Origin: an uncultured Hyphomicrobiales bacterium | Lineage (GTDB): Bacteria > Pseudomonadota > Alphaproteobacteria > Rhizobiales > Beijerinckiaceae | DNA length: 41,645 nt | Reading direction: 5' to 3' | Assembly: GCA_903851305.1 (NCBI GenBank) | Contig: CAINNX010000012.1 | Location: 1 to 41,645, forward strand | Part shown: positions 6,988 through 15,587 of the stretch, in pieces | How the letters are laid out: each line of letters opens with the position of its first letter | Position numbering within the stretch: the stretch's first letter is position 1 | Made by a program: the position numbers and the translations under genes | Notes under the pieces: generated by a model | Database searches by the model: none | What the model saw: the letters and a program-made list of their open reading frames with translations, nothing else | Told to the model about the DNA's origin: nothing

Positions 6988-8667
6988 GCCCAAGCCGAGC
7001 GCCGTTTTCACTTTCTGCGAATAGCCATAAATGTCTTCGCGCAATTGCAGCTTGCCCTGCTCGTCGACGAAAGCCGAGAAATAGCCGATGTGAATGGGCA
7101 GAGGACGGGGCATTTTCACCATGCGCTCGCCGCCCCCTTTGAGACCCTTGACGCGCTCTTCACTCCAGCCTTCACCCAGCACAATTTCGGCCAGCGCAAA
7201 GGGTTGGTCAACGCGCACGCAACCATGAGAGAACGCGCGCTTGTCATTGGCAAAGAGATTACGTGTCGGCGTGTCATGCAGATAGACCGAATGATCATTC
7301 GGGAACATGAATTTGATCCAGCCAAGCGCATTGCGCTCACCCGGTGGCTGACGCACAGCCATACTGCCATTCTTTTGCTGAACCACTTCATATCCGAGTT
7401 TTTTCAGATAATCGGGGTCTTCCTTCAATTTCGGCAGCATTTCCTTTTTGATGATCGAAGGCGGCACATTCCAATAAGGATTGACGATCAGGAATTGCAT
7501 GGCATTGGAGAAAATTGGCGTCGGCGTCTGCGGCTTGCCAACTATCACGCGTGCCTGATGGATGATCGCTTCACCACGATAGACGCGCACCGTGTAATCA
7601 GGAATGTTCACTTCAATGCGCTCATGGCCCATGTCACGTGGCATCCAGCGCCAACGCTCCATATTGGCCACGATCTCATCTTCGAGACGCTCAGGTGCGC
7701 CTTCAGATAAGGCATCCACCGTGCGAGGTGTCAGCGTGCCTGAGGCAGGCAGGCCATTTTGCTTTTGGAAATCCGCCACTGCAGCAGCGACTTTGGTATC
7801 ATAGGTCAGATCATCGCTGTCTTGTGCGGGCACAAGTCCAAAGCGCGCACGCACCAGCGGCACACGCTGGTCGCGCATGCCCGGCTTCAACACCGGACCT
7901 GTGGGAATGCGCTTTTGCGTCTGCGCCATGGCAGGTGCGGCATGACGCAATTCAGCGAGCTTGTCGCGCAAATGCGCGTAGCCTGAATGTTGCGGATTAT
8001 AAGAGGCAAGTTTGGCACCGGCATCAGCAGCCGCCCCGACATCCGCCAATGCACGTGCCACATCAACGATCTCGGGCTTGGATGTAATTTCTTTGGAAAT
8101 GCTCAAAGGATCAATGCGCGCGCCCGAGGCCTGGCGCGCGTAAGAGGCAATCGATTCCGACAGACCGATATCGGCGGCAGCAATGGCTGCAAAATCTTTG
8201 ACCGCAAGAGCTGGGATGGGCGTGCCGCGCAGGTCAAGCGCGTCATCACCCGCGCGCTCTAGTCGTGCAATAGCTGATTGTGCAGTGGCACTCCATTTGG
8301 CATCCGCAATCCAGAGTGGCGCATATTGGCGTGCTTCATAAAAAGCCGCGATGGCTTCACGGAAGCGACGTTGCTGGACAGTGCCACGCTCGGCAAGACG
8401 TGTCTCGAGTGCAGCCTTGATAGCAGATTGTTGTGTGTTCAGCGCAGTGGCAGCGACTGGCGTCGGCGCGTCGAGCACAGGGGCTGGGGTGGCCGCTGGT
8501 GCTTCAACCGGCTTGAATTTTGGCGAAACATCTTCGCTGCGCGATTGTTCGGCCTGTGTGCTGACGACCTTGAACGAGGGCGAAGCTTCTTGCGCACACA
8601 CACCACCGGCCGACAAAGCCAGTGCCAAGCTGAGTGCTTTTGCTGAAACCTGCACGCGCACGCTCAT
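6982..8667 (-). CDS. L,D-transpeptidase, YcbB/LdtD-like, with peptidoglycan-binding domain
   Basis: A 561-residue periplasmic enzyme that makes 3-3 cross-links between peptidoglycan stems (LdtD-type) by family assignment. A signal peptide covers about residues 1-27 (ending GGVCAQ). A scaffold region follows, then a peptidoglycan-binding domain (VAAAVADFQKQNGLPASG), then the YkuD catalytic domain with YLHDTP and the active-site motif FSHGCVRV, whose cysteine attacks the donor peptide. The ATG at 8667 is chosen because GGGGATCAGG precedes it; a TTG at 8679 is the only alternative. Length and domain order match YcbB-like enzymes. The downstream MepK-like gene encodes the opposite activity, so synthesis and turnover of 3-3 links may be balanced from this locus; such links are important for polar growth in Rhizobiales. 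Confidence 0.9.
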   Translation of the reverse strand: MSVRVQVSAKALSLALALSAGGVCAQEASPSFKVVSTQAEQSRSEDVSPKFKPVEAPAATPAPVLDAPTPVAATALNTQQSAIKAALETRLAERGTVQQRRFREAIAAFYEARQYAPLWIADAKWSATAQSAIARLERAGDDALDLRGTPIPALAVKDFAAIAAADIGLSESIASYARQASGARIDPLSISKEITSKPEIVDVARALADVGAAADAGAKLASYNPQHSGYAHLRDKLAELRHAAPAMAQTQKRIPTGPVLKPGMRDQRVPLVRARFGLVPAQDSDDLTYDTKVAAAVADFQKQNGLPASGTLTPRTVDALSEGAPERLEDEIVANMERWRWMPRDMGHERIEVNIPDYTVRVYRGEAIIHQARVIVGKPQTPTPIFSNAMQFLIVNPYWNVPPSIIKKEMLPKLKEDPDYLKKLGYEVVQQKNGSMAVRQPPGERNALGWIKFMFPNDHSVYLHDTPTRNLFANDKRAFSHGCVRVDQPFALAEIVLGEGWSEERVKGLKGGGERMVKMPRPLPIHIGYFSAFVDEQGKLQLREDIYGYSQKVKTALGLGA

Positions 8668-8788
8668 CCTGATCCCCAAAACTCATCTCGCCCAACCGTC
8701 TTGCCTAAAAGGCCGGTGGCAGGTGGACGTTCCATAGTCCATGCCAGTTGACGGAATCAACCGGCGCTGATGTCGTGTGACATGGCCT

Positions 8789-10252
8789 TCAGGCTGCCAC
8801 TTCCGTGCCTGTTTCAGCCACATCCTCGCCCTCATGCAAGCCGAGATCTTTCAGCTTGCGGTAAAGCGTAGAGCGGCCGATGCCGAGGCGGCGTGCCATT
8901 TCTGACATCTGCCCGCGATAATGGTTGAGCGCGAAGCGGATCATTTCTGCTTCCATCTCGTCAAGACGACGTGCGTGACCAGCATCATCGAGCAAGCGTA
9001 AACTGTGCGGATCACGCACATCCAGACGGGCTTCACTGAAAGGCACGCGCAAAGGCGGCGCCATGGCAGGCACCGGCGGCACACGCACATCATAGCCCGA
9101 GACACGCGCGGCAATCTGCGGAAATTCCGCAACGCCCAGCTCCTCGGCCTCACTCAAAACAATAGCGCGGAAAATCGTATTTTCGAGTTGGCGGACGTTG
9201 CCCGGCCAATCATACGTATCCAAAAGCCGCAGGGCCTCAGCCGATATACCGCGCACAGCCTTGCCCTCTTCTGCGGCAAAGCGTTGAGCAAAACGTTGCG
9301 CCAATTCACCAATATCAGATGGCCGCGCCCGCAGCGGCGGGATGGTCACAGGGAAGACGTTGAGCCTGTAGTAAAGGTCTTCGCGAAACAGGCCCGCCTT
9401 GACTTGCTCGATCAGGTTTTGCGAGGTTGCCGAAATCAGGCGCACATCGACTTTCTGCGGGCGCCGGCCGGGTGCTGATTCAATCTCGCCATCCTGAATA
9501 ACGCGCAACAGGCGTGCTTGCAGATCGAGCGGCAAACGCCCGACTTCATCAAGAAACAGCGTGCCGCCATGGGCTTCGACAAATTTGCCGCCGCCATCCA
9601 GTCCAAACAAAAGCGCGTCGGCCTCGCCTTCAGGCAGAGCCGCACAATTGATCGAAAAAAAAGCTTTGCCACGTCGGTCCGAGGCGCCCTGAATGGCGCG
9701 GGCGAACAAATGTTTACCAACCCCGCTTTCGCCTTCGATCAAGACCGGCAGATGGGCACGCGCGGCGCGCTCGCCCAGCCGGATGGCGCGCGTCATATCT
9801 TCACTGCGGGTGAAAATATGGCGGAAGCCGATCGCGCCTGATTCGGGGCGCGTGGCGCGGCGCGCTTCATCTTGCAGCGCGCCAAAGCGCAGCACATTTT
9901 TGATCGATACCTGCAGGCGCTCTCCGCCCACCGGCTTGACGACAAAATCACCCGCTCCCGCGCGCATGGCGGTGGTGACAAGGCTCACTGATTGCGGCTG
10001 CATCTGGATGATGGTGGGGGTGCGCACACCCGCCTCGCGCATACGCCCCAGCAGACTCATGCCATCCATATCAGGCAGAACAACATCGAAAATCAGCAGT
10101 GAGACCGGCTCTTCGCCAACGGCGCTCAAGCGTGCCAGCGCAGCCGCACCCGTATCCACCGCCTCGGAGCGATAGCCAAAGCGGCGCAGCATGGCCTCCA
10201 GCAGGCAGCACTGCACGTTATCAGAATCGGCAATCAGAATCGTTGACGGCAT
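8789..10252 (-). CDS. NtrC-like response regulator lacking the sigma-54 contact loop
   Basis: A 487-residue cytosolic regulator with receiver (1-120), AAA+ (about 145-375) and Fis-type helix-turn-helix (MSEMARRLGIGRSTLYRKL) domains. The receiver keeps Asp9, Asp11, phospho-acceptor Asp56 and Lys106, but the switch Thr/Ser is Met84. The AAA+ domain has Walker A GESGVGKH and Walker B GGTLFLDEVG. Where sigma-54 activators carry GAFTGA after ELFG, this protein reads LLFGLDGGGKFVEAHGG, so the loop is gone. It therefore probably does not open sigma-54 promoters; Rhodobacter capsulatus NtrC and HupR are precedents for family members without this loop that act with the housekeeping polymerase. The ATG at 10252 has an AGAGAGGA ribosome site. 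No kinase gene is adjacent, so it is an orphan regulator, and targets are unknown. Confidence 0.9.
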   Translation of the reverse strand: MPSTILIADSDNVQCCLLEAMLRRFGYRSEAVDTGAAALARLSAVGEEPVSLLIFDVVLPDMDGMSLLGRMREAGVRTPTIIQMQPQSVSLVTTAMRAGAGDFVVKPVGGERLQVSIKNVLRFGALQDEARRATRPESGAIGFRHIFTRSEDMTRAIRLGERAARAHLPVLIEGESGVGKHLFARAIQGASDRRGKAFFSINCAALPEGEADALLFGLDGGGKFVEAHGGTLFLDEVGRLPLDLQARLLRVIQDGEIESAPGRRPQKVDVRLISATSQNLIEQVKAGLFREDLYYRLNVFPVTIPPLRARPSDIGELAQRFAQRFAAEEGKAVRGISAEALRLLDTYDWPGNVRQLENTIFRAIVLSEAEELGVAEFPQIAARVSGYDVRVPPVPAMAPPLRVPFSEARLDVRDPHSLRLLDDAGHARRLDEMEAEMIRFALNHYRGQMSEMARRLGIGRSTLYRKLKDLGLHEGEDVAETGTEVAA

Positions 10253-10435
10253 TGGTCCTCTCTGGACAGGGCAGAGCCCCGTGTTGAGCCTATGGTGAAT
10301 TAACAGGGTAAACACGGACTTAACGGCTGTGCCGGACCGGGACGGTATTTTTCACTCTCCAGCCGCCCGCCGGTTGATCGGGGGCGCCTGATCACCAATA
10401 TGAGGCACGCTGACCCCTCTAGGCCCGGACACATC
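10253..10435. promoter_or_regulatory. Divergent promoter region between the NtrC-like regulator and pepF
   Basis: A 183-base gap between divergent genes. It includes AATTAACAGGGTAAACACGG, an AT-richer patch suited to a promoter, but no reliable -35/-10 pair or repeat is visible. The regulator could bind here to control itself or pepF; this is only a positional inference. Confidence 0.35.
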
Positions 10436-12250
10436 ATGACCTCGCTTGCTGCAAACACCGCCCTCGGCCTCCTGCCCGAATGGAATCTGGCCGATCTTTA
10501 TCCGGCGATGGACGGTCCCGAATATGCCTGCGACCTCGAGCGGGCCGCCAAGGATTGCGCCGCCTTTGCACAAAACTGGCGCGGCCAGCTGGCCGATATA
10601 GCCGCAGGGCCAGACGCCAGCGCAAAGCTATTTGCCGCGATTCAAGATTATGAGGCCATCGAAGACCTGCTCGGGCGCATCATGTCTTATGCCGGGCTTG
10701 TCTATTCGGGCGACACGACAAACCCCGCTCACGCCAAATTTTATGGCGATGCGCAGGAAAAGATCACCAATGCCTCCTCTGACCTGCTGTTCTTCACACT
10801 CGAACTGAACCGCATTGAAAATGGATTGCTAGAAAAAGCGATGAGCGTGTCACCGCTGTTGCATTATCGCCCGTGGATCGAAGATGTGCGGCGCGAGAAA
10901 CCCTATCAACTCGAAGATCGCATCGAGCAATTGTTCCATGAGAAAAGCGTCACCGCACGCGGCGCGTGGAACCGGCTTTTTGATGAGACCATCGCGGGTC
11001 TGCGTTTCAAAGTTGACGGGCAAGAGCTCAGCCTCGAGCCGACCCTCAATCTGATGCAAGACAAAAAGTCCGAAACACGCAAGGCTGCGTCCGAAGCTTT
11101 GGCGGCTACGCTGAAAGACAATCTGCGCACCTTCACATTGATCACCAACACACTCACAAAAGACAAGGAAATTGGTGATCGCTGGCGTGGATTCAAAGAC
11201 ATTGCCGATTCACGCCATCTCTCAAACCGTGTCGAGCGCGACGTGGTCGATGCGCTGGTAAGCGCTGTGCAACAGGCACATCCGCGCCTGTCGCATCGCT
11301 ATTACAAGCTCAAAGCCAAATGGTTTGGTATGGACCAACTGAACCATTGGGACCGCAATGCGCCATTGCCCAATGTGCCCAGCAAAACCTATGGCTGGGA
11401 CGAAGCGCGCGACACCGTGCTCTCTGCCTATGGTGCCTTTGCACCCAAAATGGCGGATATCGCACGCCGGTTTTTCGATGAGCGTTGGATCGATGCGCCT
11501 GTGCGCCCCGGCAAGGCGCCAGGCGCTTTTGCTCATCCCACAGTGCCCTCTGCGCATCCCTATGTGCTGGTCAATTATCAAGGCAAGACGCGTGATGTGA
11601 TGACGCTCGCCCATGAGCTTGGCCATGGTGTGCATCAAGTGTTGGCAGCACCCAATGGCGCACTGATGGCGCAAACACCGCTGACACTAGCCGAGACAGC
11701 CTCTGTCTTTGGCGAAATGCTGACCTTCCGCACATTGCTTAAAAACACGCAAGACAAAGACGAGCGCCGCGCCATGCTGGCGGCCAAAGTCGAGGACATG
11801 CTCAACACCGTTGTGCGCCAGATCGCCTTTTATTCGTTCGAGCGCAAAGTGCATGAGGAGCGGCGCAACGGCGAACTCACCGCCGATAAAATGTGCGAAT
11901 TGTGGATGAGCGTGCAGGCCGATTCACTGGGGCCAGCCATCAAACTGGGCGCGGGATATGAGACGTTCTGGGCCTATATCCCGCATTTCGTCCATTCGCC
12001 CTTCTATGTTTACGCCTATGCGTTCGGCGATTGTCTGGTGAACTCGCTTTACGGCGTTTATCAAAATGCCGAAGCCGGATTTGCCGAGAAATATTTCGCG
12101 CTGCTGTCGGCCGGCGGCACCAAACATCATTCCGAACTGCTCGCCCCCTTCGGGCTGGACGCACGCGACCCCGGCTTCTGGCAGATCGGTCTCAAAATGA
12201 TCGAGGGGCTGATCAGTGAGCTGGAGGAGATGGAACAGGCATCCATCTAG
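10436..12250 (+). CDS. pepF: M3 family oligoendopeptidase F
   Basis: A 604-residue cytosolic zinc metallopeptidase of family M3B that degrades oligopeptides. The zinc-binding helix is TLAHELGHGVHQ with His393, Glu394 and His397, and the third ligand lies in LAETASVFGEML about 25 residues later. The N-terminal helical lobe (LPEWNLADLYPAMDGPEY) is typical. The length agrees with the PepF/M3 group. The ATG at 10436 begins the conserved N-terminal part; an upstream in-frame ATG at 10400 would add 12 residues without similarity and with no ribosome site. The gene ends with TAG, which shows that TAG is read as stop in this genome. An ABC1-type kinase gene starts 23 bases later, so the two are probably co-transcribed. 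Confidence 0.94.
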   Translation: MTSLAANTALGLLPEWNLADLYPAMDGPEYACDLERAAKDCAAFAQNWRGQLADIAAGPDASAKLFAAIQDYEAIEDLLGRIMSYAGLVYSGDTTNPAHAKFYGDAQEKITNASSDLLFFTLELNRIENGLLEKAMSVSPLLHYRPWIEDVRREKPYQLEDRIEQLFHEKSVTARGAWNRLFDETIAGLRFKVDGQELSLEPTLNLMQDKKSETRKAASEALAATLKDNLRTFTLITNTLTKDKEIGDRWRGFKDIADSRHLSNRVERDVVDALVSAVQQAHPRLSHRYYKLKAKWFGMDQLNHWDRNAPLPNVPSKTYGWDEARDTVLSAYGAFAPKMADIARRFFDERWIDAPVRPGKAPGAFAHPTVPSAHPYVLVNYQGKTRDVMTLAHELGHGVHQVLAAPNGALMAQTPLTLAETASVFGEMLTFRTLLKNTQDKDERRAMLAAKVEDMLNTVVRQIAFYSFERKVHEERRNGELTADKMCELWMSVQADSLGPAIKLGAGYETFWAYIPHFVHSPFYVYAYAFGDCLVNSLYGVYQNAEAGFAEKYFALLSAGGTKHHSELLAPFGLDARDPGFWQIGLKMIEGLISELEEMEQASI

Positions 12251-12273
12251 GGGGCGCCCGCGTATCCATTCTC

Positions 12274-13632
12274 ATGAGCGAAGACACAGAACGCAATCGA
12301 TTCTCGGCCCGTGCGTCACGCTATGCGCGGGTCAGCACGCAAATGGGCGGGGTTGCTGCCCGCATGGCAGGCGCGCGCCTGCTTGGCCTCCAAGATATGC
12401 CCGGCAGTGCAGCTGCCATGCGCGCGGCCTTGGGTGGGCTCAAAGGCCCCTTGATGAAAGTCGCGCAACTCATGGCGACGATCCCCGATCTGCTGCCCCC
12501 CGAATTTGCCGAAGAATTGCAAAAGCTGCAGTCAGACGCCCCGCCCATGGGAGCAGCCTTTGTCAAACGCCGCATGATGACGGAGCTGGGTGCCGATTGG
12601 CGCACAAAATTCGCTGACTTTGATTTGCATCCCACGGCTGCGGCCTCACTGGGACAGGTGCACCGCGCCACTGCCCATGATGGCGAGCCCTTGGCTTGCA
12701 AGCTGCAATATCCTGATATGGCCTCGGCAGTTGAGGCTGATCTCAGCCAATTGCAGGTGCTTTTTGCACTTCACCGCCAATTCAATCCGGCGATCGACAC
12801 ACAGGATGTGGCGCATGAAATTGGCGAGCGTGTGCGCGAGGAGCTGGATTACCAGCGCGAAGCCAAACATGCCGCGCTCTATGCCTTGATGCTGAAAGGT
12901 GCTGACAATGTGCGCGTGCCGCGCGTGCGCGCGGAGCTGTCGACCCCGCGCCTGCTCTCGCTGCAATGGTTGGAGGGGCGCAAGCTGCTCGATTTCAAAA
13001 CCGCCGACCAAGAGGTGCGCAATCGTCTCGCTGTGGCGATGTTTCGTGCCTGGTGGCATCCGTTCAGCCAATATGGCGTGATCCATGGCGATCCGCATCT
13101 GGGCAATTACACCGTGTTTGAAGAGGGTGGCGAGGCGGCTGGCATCAACCTGCTTGATTATGGCTGCGTGCGCATTTTCCCTGCCCGTTTCATTCAGGGC
13201 GTGGTCGAGCTTTACGAGGGCCTGCTGGCCAATGATCAGGCGCGCATTGTCCATGCCTATGAGCTGTGGGGGTTCAAGGGCCTGCGGCACGATGTGATCG
13301 AGGTTTTGAACATTTGGGCGCGCTTCATCTATGGCCCGCTGCTCGAAGACCGGGTCCGCACCGTGGCGGATGGCATTCCGCCGGGCCAATATGGCCGCAA
13401 GGAAATGATGGCCGTTGTCCAGGAGCTCAAGGCCAAGGGGCCTGTCCGGGTGCCGCAGGAATTTGTCTTTATGGACCGGGCCGCCATTGGGCTGGGGGCT
13501 GTTTTCCTCCACCTTGATGCCAAGCTCAATTTCTCCCAGCTCTTTAACGAGGCTTTTGGGGAAGCCGGGCGCGACCCCGCGGCTATTGAGGCCCGTCAGG
13601 CCCAAGCGCACATCACCTCTGGCTTGACCTGA
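12274..13632 (+). CDS. ABC1/AarF/UbiB family atypical kinase
   Basis: A 452-residue member of the ABC1 (AarF/UbiB/COQ8) atypical kinase family, linked in studied organisms to ubiquinone biosynthesis through an ATPase activity. The family signatures are present: an N-terminal KxGQ-type motif in the variant form LMKVAQLMAT, the Ala-rich ATP loop TAAASLGQVHRA, the VAIK-type lysine in LACKLQYPD, the catalytic HGDPHLGN and metal-binding LLDYGCVR in place of DFG. The KxGQ glycine is Ala here, which I believe is common in alphaproteobacterial members. Unlike UbiB it lacks obvious C-terminal transmembrane helices. It lies 23 bases after pepF. Whether it serves ubiquinone synthesis or another lipid process cannot be told from sequence. 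Confidence 0.9.
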   Translation: MSEDTERNRFSARASRYARVSTQMGGVAARMAGARLLGLQDMPGSAAAMRAALGGLKGPLMKVAQLMATIPDLLPPEFAEELQKLQSDAPPMGAAFVKRRMMTELGADWRTKFADFDLHPTAAASLGQVHRATAHDGEPLACKLQYPDMASAVEADLSQLQVLFALHRQFNPAIDTQDVAHEIGERVREELDYQREAKHAALYALMLKGADNVRVPRVRAELSTPRLLSLQWLEGRKLLDFKTADQEVRNRLAVAMFRAWWHPFSQYGVIHGDPHLGNYTVFEEGGEAAGINLLDYGCVRIFPARFIQGVVELYEGLLANDQARIVHAYELWGFKGLRHDVIEVLNIWARFIYGPLLEDRVRTVADGIPPGQYGRKEMMAVVQELKAKGPVRVPQEFVFMDRAAIGLGAVFLHLDAKLNFSQLFNEAFGEAGRDPAAIEARQAQAHITSGLT

Positions 13633-13754
13633 GCCATAAACCTTTGGGGTGTGAGCCTCAGGACTGATTGCCCAGACCACGGCTTTGGGCTAATTCATAG
13701 GCCTGAAGTGATCCTGAGCCCGCATCCGGGCGTAAAGTGAATGAAGAGGGGAAT

Positions 13755-13901
13755 ATGGCCGACAATCAAAACTCCGCTGGACATCCTGACATGGATTATG
13801 CGGAACACGACAAAACCTACGATTTGTTTGTCGGCATGTTCAAATGGGGCACAATCGCCTGTGTTGCCATTATGGTCTTTATGGCCGTGACCCTCCTCTA
13901 A
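13755..13901 (+). CDS. aa3-type cytochrome c oxidase subunit IV
   Basis: A 48-residue membrane protein (ATG after a strong AGAGGGGA site). It begins with a hydrophilic stretch, MADNQNSAGHPDMDYAEHD, then KTYDLFVGMFKWG and one transmembrane helix, TIACVAIMVFMAVTLL. This is the pattern of the small alphaproteobacterial subunit IV of the aa3 oxidase, which lies beside the catalytic subunits in the membrane and is not essential for catalysis in the species studied. The conserved YxxFxxxxKWG segment before the helix is the family mark. The main oxidase genes are not in this window. Location just upstream of the transhydrogenase genes is a usual arrangement in Rhizobiales. A terminator separates it from pntAA. 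Confidence 0.85.
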   Translation: MADNQNSAGHPDMDYAEHDKTYDLFVGMFKWGTIACVAIMVFMAVTLL

Positions 13902-13921
13902 GGACCGGTCTTCCGAAACAA

Positions 13922-13952
13922 AAAGGCGAGCCAATGGCTCGCCTTTCTGTTT
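13922..13952 (+). terminator. Rho-independent terminator after the oxidase subunit IV gene
   Basis: AAAGGCGAGCC and GGCTCGCCTTT pair over 11 bp with a three-base loop, followed by CTGTTT. It lies only 26 bases before the pntAA start, so it must either end the short upstream transcript or act as an attenuator between it and the transhydrogenase genes. Confidence 0.7.
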
Positions 13953-13977
13953 CAGGCCCCAATTGTTCGGAGCCATC

Positions 13978-15117
13978 ATGCGTGTTGCCATCCCAGCAGA
14001 AATCTCAAACGCCGAAACACGGGTGGCTGCCACCCCTGAGACGGTGAAGAAACTGATCGGCCTCGGTGCCCAAGTCACCGTGCAGACGGGTGCAGGCAAA
14101 GCCTCCGGACTGACCGATGCGGATTTTGAAAGCGCGGGAGCGACCATCGCACCTGATGCAGCCGCCACATATGCCGATGCAGATCTCATTCTGAAAGTGC
14201 GCCGCCCCGAGGCTTCCGAGCTCGGCCTCATCAAGCGCGGCGCCTCGGTCATTGCCACCATGGACTCCTATGGCCAGGATGCGGCGCTCAGCGCCATGGC
14301 CAATGCGGGCGTCAATGCCTACGCCATGGAATTCATGCCGCGCATCACGCGCGCGCAGGTGATGGACGTGCTCTCCTCACAAGCCAATCTCGCAGGCTAT
14401 CGCGCTGTCATTGATGGCGCCGCTGAATATGGCCGCGCACTGCCAATGATGATGACAGCGGCCGGCACTGTGCCTGCGGCGCGTATTTTCATCATGGGTG
14501 TGGGTGTGGCGGGCTTGCAAGCCATCGCCACGGCGCGCCGCATGGGTGCGATTGTCACCGCTACCGATGTGCGCCCCGCCACCAAAGAACAGGTGGAATC
14601 ACTGGGTGCCAAATTCATCGCGGTTGAAGACGATGAATTCAAACAGGCTGAAACCGCTGGCGGCTACGCCAAGGAAATGTCGGATGCCTACAAGGCCAAG
14701 CAGGCCGCGCTCGTGGCATCCCATATTGCCAAGCAGGACATTGTCATCACGACAGCCCTGATCCCCGGACGCCCCGCACCAAAACTCATCAGCGCCGATA
14801 TGGTGGCCTCGATGCGTGCTGGCTCTGTGATTATCGATCTTGCGGTCGAGCGCGGGGGAAACTGCGAAATGGCCAAGCCCGGCGAAACTGTTGTGACCGA
14901 CAATGGCGTGCATATTGTTGGACATCTCAACGTGCCCGGACGGCTCGCTGCGACCGCCTCCAGCCTTTATGCGAAAAACCTTCTCGCCTTCGTCGACACG
15001 CTGGTCGACAAAGAGACGAAGAATCTTTCGCCCAAATGGGATGATGAACTTGTCAAAGCGACGTTGCTGACGCGCGATGGGGCCATCGTCCATCCCAACT
15101 TTTTGCCCAAGGCCTAA
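13978..15117 (+). CDS. pntAA: NAD(P) transhydrogenase subunit alpha part 1 (NAD-binding domain I)
   Basis: A 379-residue soluble domain I of the proton-translocating Re/Si-specific transhydrogenase, which uses the proton gradient to pass hydride from NADH to NADP+ at the inner membrane. It starts MRVAIPAEISNAETRVAATP, the alanine-dehydrogenase-like opening, and contains the NAD-binding Rossmann motif IMGVGVAGLQAIATARRMGA and TDVRPATKEQVESLGAKF. The mobile loop region and the closing HLNVPGRLAATASSLYAKN are typical. The ATG at 13978 has CGGAG five bases upstream. In alphaproteobacteria the alpha subunit is naturally split in two genes, so the stop before the membrane part is not a frameshift. 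pntAB and pntB follow as one operon. Confidence 0.96.
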   Translation: MRVAIPAEISNAETRVAATPETVKKLIGLGAQVTVQTGAGKASGLTDADFESAGATIAPDAAATYADADLILKVRRPEASELGLIKRGASVIATMDSYGQDAALSAMANAGVNAYAMEFMPRITRAQVMDVLSSQANLAGYRAVIDGAAEYGRALPMMMTAAGTVPAARIFIMGVGVAGLQAIATARRMGAIVTATDVRPATKEQVESLGAKFIAVEDDEFKQAETAGGYAKEMSDAYKAKQAALVASHIAKQDIVITTALIPGRPAPKLISADMVASMRAGSVIIDLAVERGGNCEMAKPGETVVTDNGVHIVGHLNVPGRLAATASSLYAKNLLAFVDTLVDKETKNLSPKWDDELVKATLLTRDGAIVHPNFLPKA

Positions 15118-15134
15118 TTTGAACGGGTGCACCC

Positions 15135-15584
15135 ATGGCTAACGAAACGCCAATTCAGATTCTCGACAAGGCCAATGCTGCCGCGAAACTCGCGCGCGAA
15201 GCGGCCGAAATGTTGCAAACAACCGCCGATCAGCTGGCTGATTCCGCTGCTGGTGTCGCCCATGCGGCCTCGGGTGGCGCGATTGATCCCTTCGTCTTTC
15301 GCCTGGCGATTTTCGCTCTGGCCATTTGCGTGGGCTATTATGTTGTCTGGTCCGTGACCCCGGCCCTGCATACGCCGCTCATGTCGGTCACCAATGCCAT
15401 TTCGTCCGTCATCGTCGTAGGCGCACTGCTCTCGGTGGGCGTTGACGCAATGGGCGGCAATGATGACGGGGCGATCTACGCCAAGGTCTTTGGCTTTATA
15501 GCGCTGGTTCTGGCCTCGGTGAATATTTTCGGCGGCTTTCTCGTCACCGAACGCATGCTCGCCATGTACAAGAAGAAGGGCTGA
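15135..15584 (+). CDS. pntAB: NAD(P) transhydrogenase subunit alpha part 2 (membrane domain)
   Basis: A 149-residue inner-membrane part of transhydrogenase domain II. The first 45 residues are a hydrophilic helix rich in Ala and Glu. It is followed by [48 protein letters not shown], containing the conserved [13 protein letters not shown] proton-channel segment, and two more hydrophobic segments ending MLAMYKKKG. The segment [12 protein letters not shown] is also conserved. It starts 17 bases after pntAA and ends 3 bases before pntB, so the three are one transcript. It combines with PntB to form the proton channel. Confidence 0.96.
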   Translation: MANETPIQILDKANAAAKLAREAAEMLQTTADQLADSAAGVAHAASGGAIDPFVFRLAIFALAICVGYYVVWSVTPALHTPLMSVTNAISSVIVVGALLSVGVDAMGGNDDGAIYAKVFGFIALVLASVNIFGGFLVTERMLAMYKKKG

Positions 15585-15587
15585 GCC

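Noticed and set aside
12646-13680. 344-codon minus-strand ORF over the ABC1 kinase gene
   Set aside because: Shadow frame of a clearly coding gene, with low-complexity product.
13978-15584. Stop between the two parts of transhydrogenase alpha seen as a frameshift
   Set aside because: The alpha subunit is normally encoded by two genes in alphaproteobacteria, and pntAB has its own start and proper N-terminus.
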